A stretch of 64,000 nucleotides of DNA, from positions 28,727 to 92,726 of the forward strand of contig JBDHUC010000004.1 of NCBI GenBank assembly GCA_039808985.1, given 5' to 3'. Shown one piece after another: positions 42,636 through 52,028 of this stretch (within the stretch, counting starts at the first letter, position 1; each line of letters begins with the position of its first letter). The position numbers and the translations under genes were made by a program. The DNA is from SXRF01 sp039808985 (GTDB lineage: Bacteria; Pseudomonadota; Alphaproteobacteria; Rickettsiales; SXRF01). Under the pieces are notes generated by a model. It was not told the DNA's origin, did no database searches, and worked only from the letters and a program-made list of their open reading frames with translations.

Positions 42636-44480
42636 ATGTCCGACCTGCGACTCATCACCATACTACCGCCGCAATCAGTAAGCGGGATACAGCCAGCACA
42701 GGTTACAGGCAACCCAACACCACAAGGCAGCCTTGGAAGTTTCCAGCCCGGCTCTATCTTAAGCGGCTTTATAATAAACCGCGATTCAGGCGGGAATCCT
42801 ATCTTGCGCACCGATAGCGGCGACATAACTTTCGCCAGTAATTTTTTTCTTAAAATCGGCAGCGAAATAACCATCCGCATCGAGCATATTGCAGGCAGCA
42901 ATTCTGCGCATATACTCACAGTAAACGGCCAGCCTCCTGAAGTTGCGGTATTACAGTCTGGGTTTGCGCCAGACCCGGAGATTATCGTAAGCGATAGTTT
43001 AAAACCATCAATCCAGCAGTCACCGCAGCAGTCACAGCCTAATATCAGCGCATCGAATTCAGGGGTGGTGCCCAGCCCATCGCCTGCACAATCTCCAACT
43101 ATTACCGTAACCGGCACAATAATTTCTCAGGCAAACGAGCAAAATATCCAGCAAAACACGCAGCTCCAACCACTACCCGTCGGCTCCCAACTTTCGCTTA
43201 AGATTGTAAGCCTGGCGCAACCACCATCTGCGCAGGCACAAACCCCGGCTGCTGCAATTACGCAATCACCCGCCACAAAGAATAATCACATAAATAATAA
43301 TGCAAATAATAATATAAACACCCAAAACGCAGCAGCCCCATCCCCCTCAACTCAGGCGCCAGCTACAGCGCCAACAGTTACGCAATCGCAAGCTCCTTAC
43401 GCCGCCTATGTGCGTACCAGTTCCGCAACACCAATATCCGTTCAAACACCTGAGGTTAGCGCGCCTGTAATTCAGCCGCAAACATTGCAGGCACAGCCGG
43501 GCCGGAATCAACTACAGTTACAAAACCCGGCTCAAATATCAGCAACCGTTATAAGTAATGATCCAAACGGGGAAGCAATAGTGAATTCGCCGTTGGGAAT
43601 AATCCGCCTGCAATCAGGAACGCAGCTTCCTATCGGCAGCCATGTCGCTTTCGAAATATCCGAAATAAAAACTCCGGAAATGCTGCAAAACGCCGCAAAT
43701 ATCATGCAGACATTCAATACAGCCAGGGCCCCTGCCCCGCTTACAGAGCTGGCGCGCAGCCCGGGAGCCCTTGGCAATATCTTCACCCTGCTTTCAGGAT
43801 TGAATACACAGGATGCGCAGGATTTTTTAGCCAGGAGCATCCCAACCATTGGCCAGCCCCAGACTTTTACAAATACAGGTTATAACAGCGAGGCGGCGCA
43901 ATCACATAATCTTCTTTCTTCGATATTTAATTATGCTTCTGCCATAGGCAGCGGCGATTTCCGTAGCTGGCTTGGCAAAAACAACGCTAAATGGCTGGAG
44001 GATAATGGCCATGAAGACCTGCTGAAAAAGGCAGAGGGTGAATTTGCAAGCGTGGCACGCCAGTATACCGATGCTCCGCCACGTAGCTGGCAGTCGCTGT
44101 TTTTCCCCATTGCTCTTGGCGGCGAATTACAACAGGCGCGGCTGTTTGTAAAGCGTGACCGCAAACAGAAAGATACTGGCAATGGCGCAACTAATGAAGA
44201 GGACACACGCTTCGTAGTCGAAATGGATCTTACGCAGCTTGGCGAAATGCAGATGGACGGCTTTGTGCGCAACAATAATAAATCTATCCAGTTCGACTTA
44301 ATAATCCGCAGCAATATGGCGCTCTCGCAGGAAATACAAAAAGACATACTGGATATATATAACAATATCGGTGAGCTTACCGGTTATCATGGGGCCTTAA
44401 GCTTCCAGACAGTCAGGGAATTCCCTGTAAACCCGATGGAAGAAATAATTTCGGCAGACCATGAAGGCATAGTTGCATAA
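42636..44480 (+). CDS. FliK-like hook-length control protein (tentative)
   Basis: 614 residues. The N-terminal 120 residues are mostly beta. A long Gln/Pro/Ala/Asn-rich linker (about 125-295) is of low complexity. A globular C-terminal domain contains RFVVEMDLTQLGEMQMDGFV and KSIQFDLIIRSNMALSQEIQ, resembling the FliK C-terminal type, in which the protein switches export specificity after measuring hook length. The ruler-like disordered middle and position at the end of the flagellar cluster agree with that. No strong single motif proves it. It follows the FleN-type gene by 28 bases. Confidence 0.6.
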   Translation: MSDLRLITILPPQSVSGIQPAQVTGNPTPQGSLGSFQPGSILSGFIINRDSGGNPILRTDSGDITFASNFFLKIGSEITIRIEHIAGSNSAHILTVNGQPPEVAVLQSGFAPDPEIIVSDSLKPSIQQSPQQSQPNISASNSGVVPSPSPAQSPTITVTGTIISQANEQNIQQNTQLQPLPVGSQLSLKIVSLAQPPSAQAQTPAAAITQSPATKNNHINNNANNNINTQNAAAPSPSTQAPATAPTVTQSQAPYAAYVRTSSATPISVQTPEVSAPVIQPQTLQAQPGRNQLQLQNPAQISATVISNDPNGEAIVNSPLGIIRLQSGTQLPIGSHVAFEISEIKTPEMLQNAANIMQTFNTARAPAPLTELARSPGALGNIFTLLSGLNTQDAQDFLARSIPTIGQPQTFTNTGYNSEAAQSHNLLSSIFNYASAIGSGDFRSWLGKNNAKWLEDNGHEDLLKKAEGEFASVARQYTDAPPRSWQSLFFPIALGGELQQARLFVKRDRKQKDTGNGATNEEDTRFVVEMDLTQLGEMQMDGFVRNNNKSIQFDLIIRSNMALSQEIQKDILDIYNNIGELTGYHGALSFQTVREFPVNPMEEIISADHEGIVA

Positions 44481-44660
44481 TCACGATATTAAAATTTATG
44501 CAGAATAAATTGAGGCATACGAAAGCCCGATCTTACGCTGCGTAGCGCAGCAAATAACCAAATAATAATTGTAAATTTATTACTTTGAATAACTATAAAT
44601 AAAATTTACGCCTTCCTGTACCAATATTCTTCAAATAAAAATAAATTACTTTGTAGGTTC

Positions 44661-44765
44661 TAGAGCGTTTTCGCTTTAGTTGTGCGTTAGGCATCCGAGG
44701 CGAAGTGTACAATAGTACATGAGACGAAGGATAACAACACGCACGATTAAATGGAAAATGCTCTA
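44661..44765. repeat. 105-bp palindromic element (TAGAGC family), uninterrupted copy
   Basis: It begins TAGAGCGTTTTC and ends GAAAATGCTCTA, with a core GCGAAGTGTACAATAGTACA. The outer arms are inverse complements with mismatches. The copy at 56655-56820 is nearly identical but interrupted by 64 bases. It sits between GTAGGTTCTAG and CTAGGGGC, so it appears inserted into a CTAGAACC-type repeat. Confidence 0.85.
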
Positions 44766-44781
44766 GGGGCTAGTGGCTGGG

Positions 44782-44819
44782 TCATCCTGTGAGGCGCATA
44801 GCGACTGCACAGGATCTCG
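44782..44819. repeat. Half copy of PE-A
   Basis: GTCATCCTGTGAGGCGC to GCACAGGATCTC, one hairpin of PE-A only. Confidence 0.7.
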
Positions 44820-44948
44820 CCTAATAGTACGACAGAGAACTTATAAGATATTATTTGGATATATCTTATTTTACTTGAGATATTTCTTATTTTATGCCAT
44901 CAATAAATTAATTTTCATTAAGTTCGTTGCTTATCGTTGAGGATTAAA

Positions 44949-45455
44949 ATGTCAAAAGATATTAATTTTTTTAATACCGGCTCGCCTGCCACCCCAAACA
45001 CCCCCAAAAACAATATTTCCCAAACAGATAAGCAAGCCGCAAAGGATGGCAGAAAACTGAACAAGGCCGCTGATTCCCTGGCATGGCTGAATGATGCTTA
45101 CAACTCAGCCCGTGGCGAAACATCATTATGGGTAGCAGTTATAACCCAGGCAATGATGGATGCGCTTAGCCGCTGTAAAAAAACCGAATCCATATACCAG
45201 AAGCACGAGGCAACTCGCTGGCTTACCAGCAACAGCAAGGATTTTATTAATGTGTGCCTGTGCGCAGGCATGGACCCGGATTATGTGCGCCGCAAGGCAA
45301 AGAATATACTTTCTTCGCCAAGGCCATGGAGAGCACAGGCCGGTCAGGGCAAGCGTTATGAAGAGCGCAGGCAATACCGGGAAAACCGCAGGCTGAAAGC
45401 CAAAAAACTGCAAATCAAAAATAATACAGCAGCAATCATAATTTCCTTAACTTAA
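44949..45455 (+). CDS. Unknown basic protein upstream of the T4SS genes
   Basis: Not recognised. About 168 residues from ATG 44949, chosen for the GAGGAT site before it; a TTG at 44937 would overlap that site. The disordered N-terminus (FNTGSPATPNTPKNN) is followed by a helical core (WLNDAYNSARGETSLWVAVI, LTSNSKDFINVCLCAGMDPD) and a very basic C-terminal tail (RYEERRQYRENRRLKAKK). The basic tail could bind nucleic acid. It precedes the second unknown gene by 16 bases, and both precede virB3, so a regulatory or T4SS accessory role is possible by position only. Confidence 0.6.
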   Translation: MSKDINFFNTGSPATPNTPKNNISQTDKQAAKDGRKLNKAADSLAWLNDAYNSARGETSLWVAVITQAMMDALSRCKKTESIYQKHEATRWLTSNSKDFINVCLCAGMDPDYVRRKAKNILSSPRPWRAQAGQGKRYEERRQYRENRRLKAKKLQIKNNTAAIIISLT

Positions 45456-45471
45456 GGCCATATAGATCATT

Positions 45472-46104
45472 ATGAAAAAAAACACTAAAAACCCCAAAAT
45501 ACTATACTTGTTTGAGAAAGGAATTTCCCAGGGAAGGCAAGGCGAAGTGTACAAAATAGTACATGAGCCGAAGCCTGACATAGGGAAAAACTTAAATCAA
45601 ACGAGTATAAAATTCACAAGCAAACGTGGGCGCCCCAGAATCAACCGTCCGCAAATTGACACCGGAACTCCGGAAACTGTTATGAAACGCCTTCTGGGCC
45701 TCACAGCCGAAGCGCTGGATTTATGCCTGCAGCATGAAATAATAACCGAAAAGCAGCATTGGTGCGGCATGCATCTACGCTGGCTCTACACTTTACGCCA
45801 TGGTATCCCAGGCGTCAGGGCAAATGACCTGTCCCACATCAGCGTCCGTGATGAAAAATCAGCAGAATATGACGACCCACAATGGCGCGCATTGCGCGAA
45901 AGTGAGTATAACCATGCCATAAACGCCCTGACCCATAGTGGGCACGCTATTTTAATTATGAATTTATGCATTTATAACGAACTTCCCAAATCATTCAGTT
46001 TTTTTACAAAAAACAACAAAAAACCTCCATGCCAAACAGCCATTTCTATAAGAAATGGGCTTGATACTCTGGAAACACTATGGAAAAGCAGAAAAAAATC
46101 CTAA
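45472..46104 (+). CDS. Unknown protein with an in-frame palindromic element
   Basis: 210 residues. Apart from the first ten residues, the N-terminal section (YLFEKGISQGRQ through about residue 46) is encoded by a 107-bp palindromic element, 45503-45609, also present between genes at 60947-61027. After it comes KFTSKRGRPRINRPQIDTG, an AT-hook-like RGRPR segment, then a helical domain (MKRLLGLTAEALDLCLQHEI, WCGMHLRWLYTLRHGIPGVR). The domain looks DNA-binding or structural but is not recognised. If the original start was downstream or the element replaced the N-terminus, the native protein was shorter. It precedes virB3 by 130 bases. Confidence 0.6.
   Translation: MKKNTKNPKILYLFEKGISQGRQGEVYKIVHEPKPDIGKNLNQTSIKFTSKRGRPRINRPQIDTGTPETVMKRLLGLTAEALDLCLQHEIITEKQHWCGMHLRWLYTLRHGIPGVRANDLSHISVRDEKSAEYDDPQWRALRESEYNHAINALTHSGHAILIMNLCIYNELPKSFSFFTKNNKKPPCQTAISIRNGLDTLETLWKSRKKS
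45503..45609. repeat. 107-bp palindromic element within a coding region (TATACT family)
   Basis: It begins TATACTTGTTTGA and ends TCAAACGAGTATA, inverse complements with one mismatch. Inside are GAGAAAGGAATTTCCCAG and a core GGCGAAGTGTACAAAATAGT shared with the TAGAGC family. Every base is translated. The intergenic copy at 60947-61027 lacks the core. Confidence 0.85.
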
Positions 46105-46130
46105 CAAATGGTTAATAACAAAAAATTAAA

Positions 46131-46159
46131 CTGACATAATTCTGACACAATTCTATGGT
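46131..46159 (+). promoter_or_regulatory. Possible promoter of the virB3 operon
   Basis: CTGACA and TATGGT with a 17-base spacer, about 75 bases before virB3. A second candidate, TTAAGC-N17-TATAAT, lies closer to the gene. Both are by-eye calls. Confidence 0.3.
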
Positions 46160-46234
46160 AAGCTGCTTTTATAAACTCGCTTATTCATTGTTTATTAAGC
46201 AAACACTTGTAGAACTATATAATAGCTTAGGAGA

Positions 46235-46543
46235 TTGTATATGTCAGGTTCAGGTCGCCTCCAATCAGACCCGTTATTTCAAGGACTTACCCGCCCAACC
46301 ATGATTATGGGCGTCAGTTTCTACTACTTCGTTTTAAATGCAGCCGCAAGCCTTGTGCTCTTCATTAACACCCAGAATTTTATATTCCTTCTGATTGTTG
46401 CCCCTGCCGTGCATCTGGCTGGCTATTATATCTGCCTAAAGGAGCCTCGCGCAGTGGAAATGCTTATCCTTAAAATGAGCAAGGGCTTTAAATGTGTAAA
46501 CAAAAATTACCACGGCCAGAGAAACTCTTACGATCCTTATTAA
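46235..46543 (+). CDS. virB3: Type IV secretion protein VirB3
   Basis: 102 residues. A small inner-membrane protein with two closely spaced hydrophobic segments (MIMGVSFYYFVLNAAASLVL, FIFLLIVAPAVHLAGYYICL) and the DPLFQGLTRPTMIMGVS signature of VirB3. It acts with VirB4 at the inner-membrane complex. The start is supported by TTAGGAGATTGT upstream. Gene order virB3-virB4-virB6 matches the rickettsial rvh locus; the other components (VirB8-B11, VirD4) are not in this window. Confidence 0.93.
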   Translation: MYMSGSGRLQSDPLFQGLTRPTMIMGVSFYYFVLNAAASLVLFINTQNFIFLLIVAPAVHLAGYYICLKEPRAVEMLILKMSKGFKCVNKNYHGQRNSYDPY

Positions 46544-46578
46544 CCATACTGTATTTATTAAAAATTTAGATATAGAGC

Positions 46579-49002
46579 ATGCAACTTAAAATTTTACGCC
46601 GCCAGACTGAGAAAGCTTCGCGTTCTGCGTTTGAAGTTTCAGAATCAGAGTTCCTTCCCTATGAAAATCATTGGGACAGAGCCACCATTTTCACCAAGAA
46701 AAAAGAATTCATCCAGATAATAAAGGTTGAAGGTTTCTCTTTTGAAACGGCCGATGATGAAGACATCGACATGAAAAAGATGGTACGCAACTCTTTGTTT
46801 AAAAGTATGGCCGATGGTTCCTGTTCGGTATGGTTCCATACCATCCGCCTGCGCCAGAGCGCCTATCCGGGTGGCAAGCAGCCTCCAGGCTTCGCCTCGG
46901 TTTTAGACAAGCAATGGCATGCAAAGCACCACACCAAAGACTCCTATGTGAACGAACTATATATAAGCGTAGTACGCCGCGTTGGCATGAAAAAAATTCC
47001 AAAGCTTGGGCGCGTTCTCCGAAAAGATATAGAATCTGCTAAATATTCTGAGATACGCTCAATGCGCGAATCGCAAAAAGAGCTAACCGAAGCTGTTGCG
47101 CGTATTATATCAACAATGAAGGATTATGGCGCGCGCCTCCTGACCACCTATGAAAATGAGTACGGCACATTCTCCGAACCGATGGAGTTCTTAAGCAAGC
47201 TAATCAATGGCGGTACCAGCACGCCCATGCGCTGCGCCCCAACCAACCTGTCGCACTACCTGCCAACCAACCGCCTTTATTTCGGCAACAGCGTAATAGA
47301 AATTTCCGGTGGCCCCCGCAAGCGTTACGCAGCAATCGTCGCCATCCGCGAATACGGCCCGGCAACAGCAGCAGGCTTCATGGACGGCTTCTTGCAGCTC
47401 CCATTCGAATTCGTTATTTCCCAATCCTACCAGTTTGCCGACCGCAGCGCAAAGATCGGCGCTATGCAACGCAGACAGAACCGAATGATTAACGCGCAGG
47501 ATAAAGCTATCTCACAGATTGCTGAAATCAGCGACGCGCTTGACATGGCAACATCAGGCCACGTTGCCTTCGGTAAGCACCAGCTCAGCATCATGTGCTT
47601 CGAGGAAGATTTGCGCGCCCTGGAAAACGTCGCCTCTATGGCAATCGCAGAGCTTGTAAACGTAGGTATCAACCCGGTCCGTGAAAAAATTATCATGGAA
47701 CAGACTTTCTGGGCACAGCTTCCTGGCAACTTCGAATATATCGCCCGCGGCTCCGATATTACGACCATGAACCTTGCAAGCTTTGCATCAATGCACAACT
47801 ACCCTACCGGTAAAATTGACGGCAACCACTGGGGCAACGCAGTAACCGTATTCGAAACCACCTCAGGCACGCCTTATTTTTTCAATTTCCATTCCCGTGA
47901 CGTAGGCCATTCAACAGTTATCGGGCCAACAGGTTCCGGTAAAACCGTGCTGCTTAACTTCCTTTGCGCCCAGGCACAGAAGTTCAACTGCCGTATCTTT
48001 TTCTTCGATAAGGATCGCGGCGCTGAAATCTTTATGCGCGCCATAGGCGGGAAATATAGTATTATTGAGCCAAGTGAAAATTGCGGCTTCAATCCCCTCC
48101 AGCTTCCCGATACGCCGGAAAACCGTTCCTTCATAATAGAATGGCTGCGTACGCTTGTTACTATAAATGACGAACCGTTCACCGCTGCCGATATGGACAG
48201 GATAGAAGGCGCAGTTACCGGTAATTACAAGCTCGCAAAGAAAGACCGTATACTTCGTAACATTGCGCCTTTCTTCGGCATGGAAGGGCCAGGCACACTC
48301 GCGGGCCGCCTGAAAATGTGGCATTCCGACACCTCCTATAGCGGATTGTTCGATAACGAGCATGACATAATAGATTTTTCAATGGGTAGCGCTTTCGGCT
48401 TCGAAATGGGCGAAGTTCTGCGCGACAGGTCTTCTCTTGGGCCGGTCCTGCTTTATCTTTTTCACCGCATAAACCTGTCGCTTGATGGCACGCCAACGAT
48501 TATCGTGCTCGATGAAGCATGGGCGCTCATTGACAACAAAATATTCGCTGAACGCATCAAGGACTGGCTGAAAACACTGCGTAAACTTAACGGAATGGTT
48601 ATTTTTGCCACCCAAAGCGTGGAAGACGCTTCTAACAGCTCGATCAGCGCCACCCTTATCCAGCAGACAGCCACCCAGATATTCCTGCCTAACTCTAAGG
48701 CAACCGAGGCTTACCGCACCGCTTTCATGGTTACTGAGCGTGAGTTCAATCTGTTGCAAACCACAGATCCGGCAAGCCGTTTCTTCCTTGTAAAACAGGG
48801 CAAAGACGTTGTGGTTGCGCGTATCGACCTGTCTGGTATGGAAGAAATTGTAAATATACTCTCAGCCCGCGCTGAAACTATTTCTATTGTTGATGAGGTT
48901 CGTGCGAGATATGGAGATTCTCCGGAAGCGTGGATACCGCATTTCCAGGAACGTGTTAAAGCAGATAAAGAGAAAATAGCTAATAAAGATGCAAAAAAAT
49001 AA
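46579..49002 (+). CDS. virB4: Type IV secretion ATPase VirB4
   Basis: 807 residues, the normal length for rickettsial and Agrobacterium VirB4. The N-terminal VirB4/CagE domain contains YENHWDRATIFTKKKEFIQI. Walker A is TVIGPTGSGKTVLLNFLCAQ at about residue 450; FFFDKDRGAEIFMRAIGG and the Walker B strand TIIVLDEAWALIDNKIFAER follow, then MVIFATQSVEDASNSSISAT. It energises substrate transfer and pilus assembly. Its 3' end overlaps the first virB6 gene by 14 bases. Confidence 0.97.
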   Translation: MQLKILRRQTEKASRSAFEVSESEFLPYENHWDRATIFTKKKEFIQIIKVEGFSFETADDEDIDMKKMVRNSLFKSMADGSCSVWFHTIRLRQSAYPGGKQPPGFASVLDKQWHAKHHTKDSYVNELYISVVRRVGMKKIPKLGRVLRKDIESAKYSEIRSMRESQKELTEAVARIISTMKDYGARLLTTYENEYGTFSEPMEFLSKLINGGTSTPMRCAPTNLSHYLPTNRLYFGNSVIEISGGPRKRYAAIVAIREYGPATAAGFMDGFLQLPFEFVISQSYQFADRSAKIGAMQRRQNRMINAQDKAISQIAEISDALDMATSGHVAFGKHQLSIMCFEEDLRALENVASMAIAELVNVGINPVREKIIMEQTFWAQLPGNFEYIARGSDITTMNLASFASMHNYPTGKIDGNHWGNAVTVFETTSGTPYFFNFHSRDVGHSTVIGPTGSGKTVLLNFLCAQAQKFNCRIFFFDKDRGAEIFMRAIGGKYSIIEPSENCGFNPLQLPDTPENRSFIIEWLRTLVTINDEPFTAADMDRIEGAVTGNYKLAKKDRILRNIAPFFGMEGPGTLAGRLKMWHSDTSYSGLFDNEHDIIDFSMGSAFGFEMGEVLRDRSSLGPVLLYLFHRINLSLDGTPTIIVLDEAWALIDNKIFAERIKDWLKTLRKLNGMVIFATQSVEDASNSSISATLIQQTATQIFLPNSKATEAYRTAFMVTEREFNLLQTTDPASRFFLVKQGKDVVVARIDLSGMEEIVNILSARAETISIVDEVRARYGDSPEAWIPHFQERVKADKEKIANKDAKK

Positions 49003-50605
49003 AAATATTATTATATGTTTTTTTATGCTTCTGGTAGTTGCAGGCATTATCCTGCCGCCTATTTCTGCACTGGCTTATGATGTATCAACTGCCCCTCCCC
49101 AGACGTTCACAACAGACCCTGCCCCGCTGATAACGGCAGGAACAACAAGAGTTTGCGCCAGCGGTGATCCGTTAAATCCTTCAAAAGGCCTTACTTCACG
49201 CCTGATACCCTGCATCAAGGATGCCGTTATTTATGGGACCACCAGCCTGATAAAAGCCTCTTTCCAGTTTTTCAGTGACGCACTAATACCCGTATTTGTT
49301 ATAGCTTTTGCATTATGGGGAATAATGGTAATGACCGGCCATTCCCAGAATATCACCCGCGATGGTGTGATACTTGGGATAAAGGTAGGTGCCATTTTAT
49401 TATTTATAAATAATTTCGGTGGCTATTACCCTAAATTATTAGACAGCATCGAGGGGCTTTTAAACATCCTGGCAAAGCCAGCCATACCTCTGTTAAACGC
49501 AAATGGCGGGTGGAACCAAATGAGTGGCTTCACCTGTGAATTCGGCACTTTCCAGAATAGCGAAAGGGATATAATGGAAGTATGGAATATACTGGATTGC
49601 TATATTGATATGATTGTTGGCGGAATTTTCTCAACCAATACTATGGCCACAGGAATCCTTGGTTTCATTGCCGCTGCCTTATTTTCCACTACCGTTGGAA
49701 TGTTCATTGCCACAGCAGGGGTATATATGCTTGCAAATGGCCTTATGACAATTGGCAAGATGGTATATATTTTTGTTACCGCTTATATAGCTTTTTCCTT
49801 CATGATAGCTATTTCCTGTATATTCATACCGTGCATATTATTCACGCATACCAAGGAATATTTTGATAGCTGGCTGCGACTGACCATTAGCTTCATGCTC
49901 CAGCCATTATTTGTGTTTGGCTATTTAATAATGTTCATTGTAGCTATTAATGTAACTATATTTTCAGGCCCATACTCCCTCTATTATGCTATTGTAGGGG
50001 AAGCAACCGTAACTACTGATCCAAGCAAACCTATTGTCAACGGGGAACCATTCTATATTGGAACCTGGCTTAATAATAATGGGGCATTTAAGGAGCAGCT
50101 AAAAAACAAAGACCAAATTCGTGAAAGTGGTGACAAAACAGCTTTAAATGAGGCCACCCCGGTAACAACAGGGCAGACTGACAAACAGGGCTTTAACCCA
50201 CTCACCTATACGGACATCTCCGATTTTATGACTTTCAATCCTAATGATTTAACCAAGCCATTATCCTTTTTCCAGGCCGGAATACCGATGACTACAGTAG
50301 ATTGGGAAGATCTGTCGCATAAGGCAAGGGCATCAGAGTGGGCTACAACTAAAGGCATTATTGACGCCGTAACAAACGATGAAGTCCTAAAAAAGGATCT
50401 GACTGACCAATTCACCAGGGACTACCAGGTAAGCCTATTCATAACATTCCTTATGGCTGCAATCACAATGTATATATTTTATTCACTACTCGATTACATG
50501 CCATTTATAGGAACAGGCACCTTAGGGGATACGGGCATATCCCCAACACTCGGGGTTGGTAATCTTGCTGCTCCGGGCAGCGGATTTTTTGGCGGCGGAC
50601 GATGA
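48989..50605 (+). CDS. virB6: VirB6/TrbL family membrane protein, first copy
   Basis: 538 residues. A cleavable or anchoring N-terminal segment (IIICFFMLLVVAGIILPPIS) is followed by about six membrane helices with the VirB6 core (GATIGKM-like ANGLMTIGKMVYIFVTAYIA, IPCILFTHTKEYFDSWLRLT). A long C-terminal loop, then a final helix and a Gly-rich end. VirB6 builds the inner-membrane channel. Three consecutive virB6 genes occur here; rickettsial systems carry several as well, though those are usually larger. Confidence 0.88.
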   Translation: MQKNKNIIICFFMLLVVAGIILPPISALAYDVSTAPPQTFTTDPAPLITAGTTRVCASGDPLNPSKGLTSRLIPCIKDAVIYGTTSLIKASFQFFSDALIPVFVIAFALWGIMVMTGHSQNITRDGVILGIKVGAILLFINNFGGYYPKLLDSIEGLLNILAKPAIPLLNANGGWNQMSGFTCEFGTFQNSERDIMEVWNILDCYIDMIVGGIFSTNTMATGILGFIAAALFSTTVGMFIATAGVYMLANGLMTIGKMVYIFVTAYIAFSFMIAISCIFIPCILFTHTKEYFDSWLRLTISFMLQPLFVFGYLIMFIVAINVTIFSGPYSLYYAIVGEATVTTDPSKPIVNGEPFYIGTWLNNNGAFKEQLKNKDQIRESGDKTALNEATPVTTGQTDKQGFNPLTYTDISDFMTFNPNDLTKPLSFFQAGIPMTTVDWEDLSHKARASEWATTKGIIDAVTNDEVLKKDLTDQFTRDYQVSLFITFLMAAITMYIFYSLLDYMPFIGTGTLGDTGISPTLGVGNLAAPGSGFFGGGR

Positions 50606-51990
50606 CATTATTACGCAATATAACGCTGATATTATTAATGGCCGGGATTATACTGTTCCAGCCACATACCGCATTAGCAGAAAGTGTGGAATTAACGCCT
50701 AACACTGATATATTGTTCGATAGCACCAATAAAATCATTGATACTTATTATTGCAAATCTGTACCTGGGCAGTTCACCCAGTCAATCATTAATTGCATAG
50801 AAAAACCGATCCGCAAGGCAGTGCTGGATCCAGACCCGAAAAAAGGGTTATTGGCAGGTGTTTCCAAGTATATGATGGATTTTCTCTATGCGGCAACAGT
50901 ACTTACATTGGCTATTTTTGGAATAAGGCTGATGACAGGGCAGAGGAATGCCCTAAACAACGGGTTTGGCATTTTGGTCAGGATTGGTATAGCTTTTATG
51001 CTTACTACAATCCTGTATGGGTTTGGCGATAAGTTTTTTGGTATTTTCTATGAGGTTTCCACACTTACAAATATAGGCGGCACAACAGGTCCGCTTATGG
51101 CCAGCACCAATACAATAACCCCATGGATGCAGATTGATGAATTCCTGGGAAAACTCCTGGGCTTTGCAAGCAATGAACCAAATGCGATAAGAAAAGGCAT
51201 AGCCGCTTTGCTTAGTGGCTCTCTGCTTTCCAAAAATCTTGGCGTCATGATAACTATTGTAGGGACAATCTGCGTTGTAGTGATATTGCTGTTTATTTTC
51301 CAGGCCGTATACCTATACCTGATTTCTCTGGTAGTGTTTGGGATGATGGTAGTTATTTCGCCAATAATTTTCGCTCTATATATTTTCCAATACCGCTGGA
51401 CAGACCGTTTTATGACCAAATGGTTCGATATAGTTATTTCATCAATGCTTATACCTTTGCTGATGTTTGCTTTCCTCAGCCTTTTTCTGGATACCCCTGT
51501 GCAGATGGGGCCGCCTAATCCGGGTATATTCAGCAAGCTTGTCGATAAAGTTTTTATCAGCCTGGGCGGAAATGATTACGCTGACAGGTGCCTGCGCACC
51601 GATGTACCATTCATGAGTTCATGGCTGCTGCCAACCAATAACAGCATGGCGGATGTACTGGCTTGCCCTCCTCCGCTGGCGCCTGGTTGTGAACGGGAAA
51701 ACGTAGATTCCAGCTCCATGCAAACCTTTGTAAACCCATATTTGAACAGGGGCCTTAATTATGCTCCGCTTAATGTACCGCTTATTGATTGCGGACTGGG
51801 CGATGAAAAAATGAAGCTTGAGGTAGTCTACGCATTGCTCGATTTACTGTTTAATGCGTTACTTATTAATATAATGCTGAAAATAATCCCGGAAATAGCG
51901 CAGGATCTGGCAAATGGTGTTACTACAGGAGCCGCTGATATTAGTTCGCCAATTAACAGCGCGGTGCGTTCGATGATTAGTAGCAGGTAG
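50602..51990 (+). CDS. virB6: VirB6/TrbL family membrane protein, second copy
   Basis: 462 residues. Signal-like N-terminus (ITLILLMAGIILFQPHTALA), then a soluble part with two cysteines (YYCKSVPGQFTQSIINCIEK), a cluster of helices (DFLYAATVLTLAIFGIRLMT) and the core YLYLISLVVFGMMVVISPII, FQYRWTDRFMTKWFDIVISS. The start overlaps the previous stop in an ATGA. The C-terminal region (ALLDLLFNALLINIMLKIIP) is hydrophobic. Copies differ in the loop regions, suggesting non-identical subunits rather than a recent tandem duplication. Confidence 0.85.
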   Translation: MTLLRNITLILLMAGIILFQPHTALAESVELTPNTDILFDSTNKIIDTYYCKSVPGQFTQSIINCIEKPIRKAVLDPDPKKGLLAGVSKYMMDFLYAATVLTLAIFGIRLMTGQRNALNNGFGILVRIGIAFMLTTILYGFGDKFFGIFYEVSTLTNIGGTTGPLMASTNTITPWMQIDEFLGKLLGFASNEPNAIRKGIAALLSGSLLSKNLGVMITIVGTICVVVILLFIFQAVYLYLISLVVFGMMVVISPIIFALYIFQYRWTDRFMTKWFDIVISSMLIPLLMFAFLSLFLDTPVQMGPPNPGIFSKLVDKVFISLGGNDYADRCLRTDVPFMSSWLLPTNNSMADVLACPPPLAPGCERENVDSSSMQTFVNPYLNRGLNYAPLNVPLIDCGLGDEKMKLEVVYALLDLLFNALLINIMLKIIPEIAQDLANGVTTGAADISSPINSAVRSMISSR

Positions 51991-52028
51991 GAATATATAA
52001 CCACTACAAATTAACTATGGTATAATTT

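Larger units (their letters stand above)
44481..44948. other. Intergenic region with a 105-bp palindrome between flagellar and T4SS clusters
   Basis: No gene seen in this AT-rich stretch. A small hairpin GCTGCGTAGCGCAGC lies at 44537-44551. The 105-bp palindrome occupies 44661-44765, and half a PE-A copy is at 44782-44819. The T4SS-side transcription unit starts beyond it. Confidence 0.7.
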
